Shown in pieces: positions 17,555 through 25,573 of a DNA stretch of 64,000 nt (its first letter is position 1; every line of letters starts with the position of its first letter). Origin of the DNA: CAVXNP01 sp963763305 (GTDB lineage: Bacteria > Pseudomonadota > Gammaproteobacteria > Xanthomonadales > Rhodanobacteraceae). A program made the translations under genes and the position numbers. Where the stretch lies: assembly GCA_963763305.1 (NCBI GenBank), contig CAVXNP010000001.1, forward strand, positions 1,302,001 through 1,366,000, given 5' to 3'. Below the pieces are notes generated by a model that did no database searches, was not told where the DNA came from, and saw only the letters and a program-made list of their open reading frames with translations.

Positions 17555-17578
17555 CAAGGGCCCGTGCGCGGGCCCTTG
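17555..17578. terminator. GC-rich terminator-like hairpin
   Basis: Perfect 10-bp stem CAAGGGCCCG / CGGGCCCTTG with a TGCG loop, 8 bases after the aminopeptidase stop. There is no T-run behind it, so it may attenuate or protect the 3' end rather than act as a full intrinsic terminator. Confidence 0.55.
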
Positions 17579-17610
17579 CCGCGTTCCCCGCACCCGGACA
17601 AGCGAGCCCC

Positions 17611-18597
17611 ATGACCCCCGTTCCCGCCTCCCCCCGTCCGTTGTGGCAGCGCATGCTGATCCGCCGACTGAAGTTCCTGGGCGTGATCGTGCTGGGGCTG
17701 GGCCTGCTGTTCGGCGGCACCTACCTGTTTGCGCCGCAATGGCTGCTGCAGGCGCACTACGCCCGCCAGGCCATGGCCGCGCATCTGGAGACCCGCACGG
17801 TGCAGGTCGGCGACACGCGCTGGAGCTACTACGAGGGCGGCGAGGGCCCCACCCTGGTGCTGCTGCATGGCTTCGCCGCCGACAAGACGATGTGGCTACC
17901 GGTGGCGCAACGGCTGACCGCGCATTTCCACCTGGTCATCCCCGACCTGCCCGGCTGGGGCGACTCCAGCCGCGTGGCCGGCGCCGACTACGGCATTCCC
18001 GCGCAGGCCACGCGGCTGGCCGGTTTCATCGACGCGCTGCAGTTGCGTGGCTCGGTGCTGGTGGGACACTCGATGGGCGGGGCGATCGCCGGGGTCTACG
18101 CGGCCGATCACCCGAACCGGATCCGCGGGCTGGCGCTGGTCGACAGCTTCGGTCTGAAGGCGCGGGAAAACGCCTTCGACCGGCGCGTGCTGGCCGGCGA
18201 GGACCCGTTCGTGTTCAACGACCGCGCCGGCCTGCGCCGCGCACTGGCCGATGCCTTCGCCCGGCCGCCGCAGGTGCCCGGCCGCATCGCCGACGTGCTG
18301 GTGGCGCGCAACCGGCGCGACCGTGCCTTCATCGATCGCACGCTGAAACAACTGCGCGCGCCGTCCCAGTACCTTTCACTGCAACACCGGCTGGGCGACC
18401 TGACCATGCCGGTGCTGGGCGTGTGGTGCCGGGACGACCGCATCGTCGACGCCAGCGCGCTGGACAGCCTGCGCAACGGGCTGACCCGCGCCCCGGCGAT
18501 CAGCTCCAGCGAGCTGACCGGCTGCAACCATGTACCGATGATGCACGACCCGGACGCGGTAGCGCGCATCCTTACCGGCTTCGCGCTATCGCACTAG
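17611..18597 (+). CDS. Alpha/beta hydrolase, membrane-anchored
   Basis: 328 residues. A single N-terminal hydrophobic helix (FLGVIVLGLGLLFGGTYLFA, about residues 23-42) anchors or exports the protein. The catalytic domain follows: oxyanion region LVLLHGFAADKTMW, nucleophile elbow GHSMGG with Ser154, an acid candidate in CRDDRIVDA, and His in GCNHVPMMHDPD. This is the fold of lipases, esterases and haloperoxidase-like hydrolases; the substrate is not predictable. The start ATG 17611 is 64 bases after the aminopeptidase, separated by a hairpin, so co-transcription is possible but weakened. Confidence 0.85.
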   Translation: MTPVPASPRPLWQRMLIRRLKFLGVIVLGLGLLFGGTYLFAPQWLLQAHYARQAMAAHLETRTVQVGDTRWSYYEGGEGPTLVLLHGFAADKTMWLPVAQRLTAHFHLVIPDLPGWGDSSRVAGADYGIPAQATRLAGFIDALQLRGSVLVGHSMGGAIAGVYAADHPNRIRGLALVDSFGLKARENAFDRRVLAGEDPFVFNDRAGLRRALADAFARPPQVPGRIADVLVARNRRDRAFIDRTLKQLRAPSQYLSLQHRLGDLTMPVLGVWCRDDRIVDASALDSLRNGLTRAPAISSSELTGCNHVPMMHDPDAVARILTGFALSH

Positions 18598-19583
18598 CGC
18601 GGCCCGTACCTCGTTCGCCGACATCCCGGCCACTCACGGGCTGAGGCCCGATCCGCCCTTCGGCGGTCGCGAAGCGCCTGGCCGACATGGCGCGGCAGCC
18701 GCACCTGTCCCGGTCGGCGACCGCCTCGATCCCGTGGTGGTCACGCGCGCGTACGCAGGGACACGAAGCCGCAGTGAACGCCGCAGGCAGCGCAACGCAC
18801 GCGCAGGCGCACTCGCCAGGCACGTTGCCACGGCATCGCATCGACAGCATGGACTCCCGCCTTCGCGGGAAGGATGGTGGTGAAGTACGTGGCGTGTGGC
18901 TGCGTGCACGGTGCGGGGCACGCCGGGAAACAAACACGAGCCGCCCACTCGCGTGTGGCTGCATGCGCGGCGCGGGGCCGGTGGAAAGTGCGTCGCCTGG
19001 CGACAGCGGGTGCGGCGTGTCGGCGCAAGCGGGAACGATGCAATGCCCCCTAATGGGACTCAGCGCCTTGGGCGCTTTGGAACCGGGCAGGCCGAATGCC
19101 GCTTCAGGCGACCATCTTGCGGGACGCGGCGCCGCTGGGCCGGCGGTGCACGATGCGGCGACGACGCGCCGAGGCCAGCGTGCAGCCCCAGGCCAACGTG
19201 GCGAGGCTGAAGGCGCAAGCGGCGATACCGACAATAGAGAAGATGACCAAGGGATACCTCCAGCTCGCATAAAGGGCGTAGCGGCGCCCACATGGATGGC
19301 TGGCTTCCTTACCGGCTCGGGGATGATGCTTCCATGCTGGCGTGGCGACAGTTGGGGTCCTGTGAAACCACATGGGAACCGGAAACATCCCGACGCCCCA
19401 CGCCCAGCCGGTCATCCCGGTGTACGCCCTCCTTGCAGGCATGATCCCAGCTGAACGGGAACCCCGCCAGCAAGAAAGTGTGACCGGCTGCCCCGTTCGG
19501 CCACAAACAACAGCACAAATCCCGCAAACGGGCGACGCCGGCCCGGACAACCGGTCCCACCCGCCCCGTCGGCCCGCCGCCCC
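18598..19583. other. Gene-poor intergenic block
   Basis: About 1 kb with no convincing gene on either strand; open frames here lack family-like sequence and ribosome sites. It includes a small palindrome TCCCGCCTTCGCGGGA at 18855-18870, which resembles the widespread CCCGC-TTCG-GCGGG intergenic repeat of Xanthomonadales. A short membrane-like reading frame at its right part is discussed among the rejected items. Confidence 0.5.
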
Positions 19584-20958
19584 CACCTGTGGGAGCGACT
19601 TCAGTCGCGACATGCCACGGAGCGCGAGGCTGCATGGCTCGGGGCAGGCGACAGCGCGTGGAGCACACGCCGCGTGGAGCGCCCGCCCGGAGCAAGAGCG
19701 TCGCGACTGAAGTCGCTCCCACAGGGGCTGCCAGGTGTGGGTGGTGTGTTGCGCGCGAGAGCCGCGGCCCTGCCCCACCTGTGGGAGCGACTTCAGTCGC
19801 GACAGGCCGCGGAGCGCGAGGCTGCTTGGCTCGGGGCAGGCGGCAGCGCGTGGGGCACACGCCTGGCGCGCACCGCCCGGAGCAAGAGCGTCGCGACTGA
19901 AGTCGCTCCCACAGGGAGATTTCGCGCGCGCGTTGTGAGCGAGAGCGTCGCGGCTGAAGCCGCTCCCACAGGGGCTTGCGCGGTGTGTGTGTTGCGCGCG
20001 AGAGCCGCGGCCCTGCCCCACCTGTGGGAGCGACTTCAGTCGCGACAGGCCGCGGAGCGCGAGGCTGCATGGCTCGGGGCAGGCGGCAGCGCGTGGGGCA
20101 CACGCCGCGTGGCGCGACCGCCCCGGAGCAAGAGCGTCGCGACTAAAGTCGCTCCCACAGGGGCTGCGCGGTGTGTGTGTTGCGCGCGAGAGCCGCGGCC
20201 CCTGCCCCACCTGTGGGAGCGACTTCAGTCGCGACAGGCCGCGGAGCGCGAGGCTGCTTGGCTCGGGGCAGGCGACAGCGCGTGGGGCACACAGCCTGGA
20301 GCGCACCGCCCGGAGCAAGAGCGTCGCGGCTGAAGTCGCTCCCACAGGGAGATTTCGCGCGCGCGTTGTGAGCAAGAGCGTCGCGGCTGAAGCCGCTCCC
20401 ACAGGGGCTGCGCGGTGTGTGTGTGTGCGCGCGAGAGCCGCGGCCCCTGCCCCACCTGTGGGAGCGACTTCAGTCGCGACAGGCCACGGAGCGCGAGGCT
20501 GCTTGGCTCGGGGCAGGCGACAGCGCGTGGGGCACACGCTGCGTGGCGCACATCGCCCCGGAGCAAGAGCGTCGCGACTGAAGTCGCTCCCACAGGGGGA
20601 TTTCGCGCGCGCGCTTGTGAGCGAGAGCGTCGCGGCTGAAGCTGCCCCCACAGGGGCTTGCGCGGTGTGTGTGTTGCGCGCGAGAGCCGCGGCCCTGCCC
20701 CACCTGTGGGAGCGACTTCAGTCGCGACAGGCCGCGGGGCGCGAGGCTGCTTGGCTCGGGGCAGGCGACAGCGCGTGGGGCACACAGCCTGGAGCGCACC
20801 GCCCGGAGCAAGAGCGTCGCGACTGAAGTCGCTCCCACACGGGATGGGATTTCGCGCGCCTTGTGAGCAAAAGCGTCGCGACTGAAGTCGCTCCCACAGC
20901 GGGATTTTGCGCGCGCGTTGTGAGCGAGAGCGTCGCGGCTGAAGCCGCTCCCACAGGG
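19584..20958. repeat. Large REP array, GGAGCG family, alternating long and short units
   Basis: Six copies of a unit beginning CACCTGTGGGAGCGACTTCA start near 19584, 19776, 20019, 20207, 20453 and 20700, spaced about 188-193 or 243-247 bases. The long units contain an extra palindrome pair. Between them lie GGCTCGGGGCAGGCGRCAGC and alternating GT/GC tracts. Both GACTTCAGTC and GGCTTCAGCC stem versions occur, plus G-T intermediates. The array ends 28 bases before the galE stop codon. Confidence 0.9.
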
Positions 20959-20985
20959 GGGCGTGGGTGGGGCTGGTGGGGTGGC

Positions 20986-21966
20986 TTAGTAGCGGGGGGC
21001 CTGGTGCCAGTGCCAGGCGCTGTCGATGATGTCGAGCAGGCGGTCGAAGCGGGGGGTCCAGGCCAGTTCGGCGCGGGCGCGGTGGCTGGCGGCGACCAGC
21101 ACCGGCGGGTCGCCGGGGCGGCGGGGTTCCCAGTGGTAGGGCAGCTCGCGGCCGGTGACGGTGCGCACCGCGTCGACCACTTCCAGCACGCTGAAGCCGT
21201 TGCCGTTGCCGAGGTTGAAGCGGTGCGCGCCGGGCCGCTCGGCCATGTACTCCAGCGCGGCCAGGTGCGCCGCGGCCAGGTCGTCCACGTGCACGTAGTC
21301 GCGGATGCAGGTGCCGTCGGGGGTGGGGTAGTCGTTGCCGAACAGGCGCAGCGGGTCGCCCATGCCGGCGGCCGCGCGCAGCGCGTTGGGGATCAGGTGG
21401 GTTTCGGGCGAATGCGACTCGCCGATGCCGCCGGCGGGGGTGGCACCGGCGGCGTTGAAATAGCGCAGCGCCACCGAGCGCAGGCCGCAGGCGTGCGCCG
21501 CGTCGGCCAGGATCCGCTCCACCATCAGCTTGCTGGCGCCGTACGGGTTGATCGGCTGGGTCGGGTGATCCTCGTCGATCAGCGGTTGTTGCGGGGTGCC
21601 GAACACCGCCGCGGTGGAGGAAAACACCAGCCGCTCCACCCCGGCCCGCTGCATCGCCTGCAGCAGGGTCAGCGTGCCGCCGACGTTGTTCTCGTAATAC
21701 GCGTACGGCTGCCGCATCGACTCGCCCACCAGCGACAGCGCGCAGAAGTGCATCACCGCATCGAACCGGCCGTGCGCGAACACGCGGTCCAGCGCGTCGG
21801 CGTCGCGCACGTCGGCCTCCACCAGCTCGCCCCACTGCACCGCCTGGCGGTGGCCGGTGGACAGGTTGTCCAGCACGGTGACCCGATGGCCGGCTTCGGC
21901 CAGCCAGCGCGCCGCGTGCGCACCGATGTAGCCGGCGCCGCCGCAGACCAGCACGTGCATACTCAT
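20986..21966 (-). CDS. galE: UDP-glucose 4-epimerase
   Basis: 326-residue short-chain dehydrogenase that interconverts UDP-glucose and UDP-galactose, supplying precursors for cell-surface polysaccharides. The NAD-binding GGAGYIGAH sits near the N-terminus (residues 9-17). The catalytic pair is Tyr142/Lys146 in NPYGASK, with a Ser/Thr site in FSSTAAVFG and the family motif RYFNAAGA. ATG 21966 is preferred over ATG 21960 because it overlaps the stop of the preceding gene as ATGA, which suggests translational coupling. It is the last gene of the manC-vanZ-galE unit and runs into the REP array. Confidence 0.95.
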   Translation of the reverse strand: MSMHVLVCGGAGYIGAHAARWLAEAGHRVTVLDNLSTGHRQAVQWGELVEADVRDADALDRVFAHGRFDAVMHFCALSLVGESMRQPYAYYENNVGGTLTLLQAMQRAGVERLVFSSTAAVFGTPQQPLIDEDHPTQPINPYGASKLMVERILADAAHACGLRSVALRYFNAAGATPAGGIGESHSPETHLIPNALRAAAGMGDPLRLFGNDYPTPDGTCIRDYVHVDDLAAAHLAALEYMAERPGAHRFNLGNGNGFSVLEVVDAVRTVTGRELPYHWEPRRPGDPPVLVAASHRARAELAWTPRFDRLLDIIDSAWHWHQAPRY

Positions 21967-22313
21967 GATCGCTTGCTCCATGGCGCCAGCCGCGCGCCGG
22001 TCAGTATTCCCCAGGCCAGTGCCAGCCCCGCCTCGTTCGAGGCCACGTCCAACCACTCCACCCGCGCGAAGTGGCCCAGCCAGCGCTGCACCAGTTCCAG
22101 CACCAGGCCGATCGCCGCCAGCGCGGCCAGCACCCGCCAGCGGCGCCGCGCCAGCGTGCCGAACCACAGCCCGATCGCCAGGAACAGCAGCACGTGGCTG
22201 CCGACATCCCACCACGGCGCCTTGGCGCTGGCATGCCACGGCATGCAGTACAGCGCCGACAGTGCGGCCAGGCCCAGCAGGCCGGTCACCCAGCGAACGG
22301 TGCGCAGGTTCAA
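21963..22313 (-). CDS. VanZ-like family membrane protein
   Basis: 116 residues with four hydrophobic segments: VTGLLGLAALSALYCMPW, SHVLLFLAIGLWFG, VLAALAAIGLVLELVQ and AGLALAWGILTG. The HVLLFLAIG and E-x-x-Q...D-x-x-x-N pattern (ELVQRW...WLDVASNEAG) is typical of VanZ-like proteins. The start is TTG 22313, one base after the manC stop (TGAGTTG); the first ATG inside would lose the first helix. Its 3' end overlaps galE by four bases. VanZ was named from teicoplanin resistance, but these proteins commonly ride in polysaccharide operons with unknown function. Confidence 0.75.
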   Translation of the reverse strand: MNLRTVRWVTGLLGLAALSALYCMPWHASAKAPWWDVGSHVLLFLAIGLWFGTLARRRWRVLAALAAIGLVLELVQRWLGHFARVEWLDVASNEAGLALAWGILTGARLAPWSKRS

Positions 22314-22314
22314 C

Positions 22315-23712
22315 TCAGCCGCGCCCGTAGACGTCGTCGAAGCGCACGATGTCGTCCTCGCCCAGGTAGCTGCCCGACTGCACCTCGATCAGCTCCAGCG
22401 GCAGCCGCCCGGGGTTTTCCAGCCGGTGGGTGACGCCCAGCGGAATGTAGGTGCTCTGGTTCTCGCTGAGCATCAGCACCTCGTCGCCGCGGGTGATCCG
22501 CCCGGTGCCGCTGACCACCACCCAGTGCTCGGCGCGGTGGTGGTGCATCTGCAGGCTGAGCGAGGCGCCCGGCTTGACCGTGATGCGCTTGACCTGGAAC
22601 CGCTCACCGGTGTCGATCGAGTCGTAGCTGCCCCACGGCCGGTACACCTTGCGATGCGAGGTGGCCTCGCTGCGGCCGGCGGTTTTCAGTTGCGCCACGA
22701 TCTGCTTGACGTCCTGCACGTGGTCCTTGTGCGCCACCAGCAGCGCGTCGGGGGTGTCCACCACCACCACGTCCTGCAGGCCGAGCATGGCCACCAGCCG
22801 GCCATCGGCCCAGGCCAGCGTGTTGCGGCAGTCCCGCGCCAGCACGTCGCCATGGTGGGCGTTGCCGTTGCCGTCCTGCTCGGCCACCTCCCACAGCGCC
22901 GCCCAGCTGCCGACGTCGTTCCAGCCGACGTCGATCGGCAGCACCGCGGCATCGGCGGTGTGCTCCATCACCGCGTAGTCGATCGAGTCGGACGGGCACG
23001 CGGCGAACGCGGCCTTGTCCAGCCGCACGAAGTCGGCGTCGCGGGTGGCCTGCTCCCAGGCGCTGCGGCAGGCGGCGAGCATGTCCGGCTGCTGGCGTCC
23101 GAGCTCGGCCAGGAACACCGACGCGCGGAACAGGAACATGCCGCTGTTCCAGAAATAATCGCCGGCGGCGACGTACTGGCCGGCGGTGGCGGTGTCCGGC
23201 TTCTCGACGAACTGCTGCACCGGCCGCACGCCCTCGCCCGCCGCGGCGCGGATGTAGCCGTAGCCGGTTTCCGGCCCGGTCGGGACGATGCCGAAGGTCA
23301 CCAGCTGGCCGGCCTCGGCCGCTGCCGTCGCCCGGCTCACCGCCACGCGGAAGCCCGCCTCGTCGCCGATCACGTGATCGGACGGCAGCACCAGCAGCAG
23401 CGGGTCGGCGCCATCGCGCATCGCCTGCAGCGCGGCCACCGCGATCGCCGGCGCGGTATTGCGCCCGACCGGCTCGAGCACAATCGCCGCCGGCGTGCAG
23501 CCGGCCTGGCGCAACTGCTCGGCCACCATGAAGCGGTGATCCTCGTTGGACACCACCAGCGGCGCCGCCGACGCCAGCGCCTCGACCCGCTTCCAGGTCG
23601 CCTGCAGCATGGTGTCGGTGCCCGCCAGCGGCAGGAACTGCTTGGGGTACGCCTCGCGCGACAATGGCCACAGCCGCGTGCCCGAGCCGCCGGAAAGAAT
23701 TACGGGAATCAT
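22315..23712 (-). CDS. manC: Mannose-1-phosphate guanylyltransferase / mannose-6-phosphate isomerase
   Basis: 465-residue bifunctional type II PMI/GMP enzyme (XanB/AlgA/ManC group) that isomerises fructose-6-P to mannose-6-P and forms GDP-mannose. The pyrophosphorylase signature GGSGTRLWPLSR is at residues 8-19, followed by the PKQF motif; FVEKPD lies in the middle. The C-terminal cupin-type isomerase domain has QMHHHRAEHWVVVSGT and EVQSGSYLGEDDIVR. ATG 23712 gives the canonical MIPVILSGG start. GDP-mannose feeds exopolysaccharide, LPS, or GDP-fucose and rhamnose. It is the first gene of a tightly packed three-gene unit. Confidence 0.95.
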   Translation of the reverse strand: MIPVILSGGSGTRLWPLSREAYPKQFLPLAGTDTMLQATWKRVEALASAAPLVVSNEDHRFMVAEQLRQAGCTPAAIVLEPVGRNTAPAIAVAALQAMRDGADPLLLVLPSDHVIGDEAGFRVAVSRATAAAEAGQLVTFGIVPTGPETGYGYIRAAAGEGVRPVQQFVEKPDTATAGQYVAAGDYFWNSGMFLFRASVFLAELGRQQPDMLAACRSAWEQATRDADFVRLDKAAFAACPSDSIDYAVMEHTADAAVLPIDVGWNDVGSWAALWEVAEQDGNGNAHHGDVLARDCRNTLAWADGRLVAMLGLQDVVVVDTPDALLVAHKDHVQDVKQIVAQLKTAGRSEATSHRKVYRPWGSYDSIDTGERFQVKRITVKPGASLSLQMHHHRAEHWVVVSGTGRITRGDEVLMLSENQSTYIPLGVTHRLENPGRLPLELIEVQSGSYLGEDDIVRFDDVYGRG

Positions 23713-23867
23713 GTGTGACACTCCTTCGAAAACGACCGCGCCCACGTTTGCCGGGGCACATCGGCACGCCATCGAGCTACTGCCCCGCCGGGTCGACCAC
23801 GCGAGCGTTGGCATCGGCCTGGATCTGTCCACATAACCCAAGCACTTCATCGAACGGCGGCTGCCAG

Positions 23868-24803
23868 TCACCAAGAAATCCGCCACCGCGCATGGCTTCT
23901 AGTCTTCCTCAGTCGTGCAGCCACATCGGGCGCAGGCACCAGTTGCAGCTTACCGGTCACGGCAGCGACATAATCAACGGCAGAGCCATCCAGCGCCTTC
24001 ATGCGGAAGAACATCGCCTTGTGTTCGGCCACCTTGAGCGCCAGCGCATGATCCGCCAGCGCCCTGGCCGCCACGCCCTTGTTGTACATGCACGCCAAAT
24101 CGAACCAGTGCCGCGCGAAGCGCTCGGCAGGCGACTTCTGCTGCAAGCAGAAAGCATGCGCAGCGGTAGCCTTTTCCCAGAAAGTGCGCTCGCCGCGCAT
24201 GGCCAGCACCCTGGCGGCAGGCAGGTACGCAGCCAAATCCACGCAAGCGGCAGCATCGCAAACGACATCGGCGTAATCGGCCGGTTCCCCGGTGGCACGC
24301 CCGCCGAACTCCAGTTTCACGCCGGATCGCAGGTAACCGTTGGGCGTCGTCAGGGCGGAACGGTATTCCACGTGGACGTCGGCTCCTTCTGCGCGTACCA
24401 GCGCGTGACCTCCAACGTGCCGGCTCAACGCGGGCGCAACCTCGCCAGCTACCCAATCGGCCAAGCCGTCGCGCGCCTGACGAGTCCACCGGTCCGCCTG
24501 GGAGCGCGTGTCCGGCACAGGATCGGCCCCGGCACCACGGGCGGCCGGGATCAGTTGGCGGATGTCGTAGGTGAGATCGATATCCTCGGAAAAGCGATCG
24601 ATCAGGCTGTGGACCTTCGACAAGGACGTGCCGCCCTTGAATACCAGATGACCGCCCCATGGCCGGTCACCAAACAGCCAACCAAGCATGCGCACGACCC
24701 AGATGTCCTTTTCCAGCACGGCGGCGTCGCGGCCGATCCGGGCGCTTGCCGTGAGCAACAGATCGCGTTGGCTCTGCGCATCCAGCAAGAAGTAGTCAGG
24801 CAT
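23868..24803 (-). CDS. abiEii: AbiEii/AbiGii-type nucleotidyltransferase toxin
   Basis: 311 residues. The DUF1814 nucleotidyltransferase signature is intact: FKGGTSLSK at residues 55-63, then RFSEDIDLTYD with Asp74 and Asp76. A downstream Lys-containing EKATAAHAFCLQQK and FARHWFDLACMY match motifs III/IV of the family. AbiEii toxins are GTP-binding nucleotidyltransferases that arrest growth, acting with AbiEi in type IV toxin-antitoxin and phage-abortive systems. Its ATG lies inside the end of the antitoxin gene (8-bp overlap), the usual operon order. The pair is inserted between manC and the fcl-like gene, suggesting acquisition. Confidence 0.9.
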   Translation of the reverse strand: MPDYFLLDAQSQRDLLLTASARIGRDAAVLEKDIWVVRMLGWLFGDRPWGGHLVFKGGTSLSKVHSLIDRFSEDIDLTYDIRQLIPAARGAGADPVPDTRSQADRWTRQARDGLADWVAGEVAPALSRHVGGHALVRAEGADVHVEYRSALTTPNGYLRSGVKLEFGGRATGEPADYADVVCDAAACVDLAAYLPAARVLAMRGERTFWEKATAAHAFCLQQKSPAERFARHWFDLACMYNKGVAARALADHALALKVAEHKAMFFRMKALDGSAVDYVAAVTGKLQLVPAPDVAARLRKTRSHARWRISW

Positions 24804-25392
24804 CGGTCACCGCACGGCTTATCTGCTCGGACAGCCACGCCGGCATGAGCCCGCGCACCTGCAGCAGGGCACGTTTCTGCGCCGGGCCGAACCCTGGCGT
24901 CATGCGGGCCAGGGCGGTGGCGGCATGCTCCCGCCCGAGCCACTCCAGCGCGCGAACCGCCTCACCCGCCTCGCCACGGCCCAGCGCAAGCATGCGCCTG
25001 GGGGCATGGCGCAGCTCCACTTCCTGCTTGCCGACCTTCAGTTTCCGCGTGGCCCCATCGGTGAGGTAGACCGCGCGCACGGGGACCTGGGTGGACAGGC
25101 CCAACCGGTTCGCCGACAGGCCACCGTGTGGCACCACGGTTTCGCCCCGCTGGCTGGCCCACCCCTCCACCACTTTTTCCACCGCTGGCGGACGGCTGCC
25201 GAAGCGCCCCGCCACCGGCGCCACATAGGCGCCTCGCCCCACCCGCAACAGGCGGCCCTGGCGAGCCAATCGCGAGAGCGCCTGATCCACCGCCGCGCGG
25301 TTGGCCAGATGCAACAGGGCCTTGGCCTGCACCGGAACCCCTTCCGGCAGGCTCGCTGCGTACGATTCGACCAGGGCAGGCAGGCGGCTCAT
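24796..25392 (-). CDS. abiEi: AbiEi-family antitoxin, transcriptional autorepressor
   Basis: 198 residues. The N-terminal winged helix (VQAKALLHLANRAAVDQALS, then RLARQGRLLRVGRGAYVAP) is the DNA-binding domain of AbiEi_4/DUF6088-type antitoxins. The rest (TVVPHGGLSANRLGL, VYLTDGATRKL, ELRHAPRRML) is the family antitoxin domain. AbiEi proteins counter AbiEii and repress their own operon by binding inverted repeats upstream. ATG 25392 coincides with one end of a perfect inverted repeat; a GTG farther up would place that repeat inside the gene. No Shine-Dalgarno is seen, so translation may be leaderless or weak. Confidence 0.85.
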   Translation of the reverse strand: MSRLPALVESYAASLPEGVPVQAKALLHLANRAAVDQALSRLARQGRLLRVGRGAYVAPVAGRFGSRPPAVEKVVEGWASQRGETVVPHGGLSANRLGLSTQVPVRAVYLTDGATRKLKVGKQEVELRHAPRRMLALGRGEAGEAVRALEWLGREHAATALARMTPGFGPAQKRALLQVRGLMPAWLSEQISRAVTDA

Positions 25393-25420
25393 GTCAGAAA
25401 TACTGCCATGGTTTCTGACA
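25392..25420 (-). promoter_or_regulatory. Candidate AbiEi operator: 9-bp perfect inverted repeat
   Basis: TGTCAGAAA at 25392-25400 and TTTCTGACA at 25412-25420, with an 11-bp spacer, abut the abiEi start codon. In characterised AbiE systems the antitoxin represses by binding two inverted repeats upstream of abiEi. Position and symmetry fit such a site; protein binding is inferred. Confidence 0.6.
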
Positions 25421-25573
25421 AAATGCACCGCCGCACCGCCGCCCGGGCTGCTGAGCGCTGGCAGAACGTGCCGTGGCCGGCGCAGCTTGGGCGGGCGACC
25501 CACAGCAAAGCCGCAACAGCCGGCCCCCTCGCGCCCACCGCCCCCGGAGTGCAACCGGCCGCCCAAGCCACCG

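Noticed and set aside
19104..19250. Possible 48-residue membrane peptide on the minus strand (LVIFSIVGIAACAFSLATLA followed by a basic tail)
   Set aside because: Only a TTG could start it, no Shine-Dalgarno is visible, and the frame continues upstream into repeat sequence. It could be a remnant of a lost gene but cannot be supported.
20863..23718. A 951-residue open frame on the plus strand over galE and manC
   Set aside because: Shadow frame of well-supported minus-strand genes; composition is low-complexity His/Arg/Gln/Val and it begins inside a REP array.
23868..25392. The AbiE pair as a previously undescribed defence system
   Set aside because: Both proteins match the known AbiEi/AbiEii families in order, overlap and motifs; only the operator position is worth checking.
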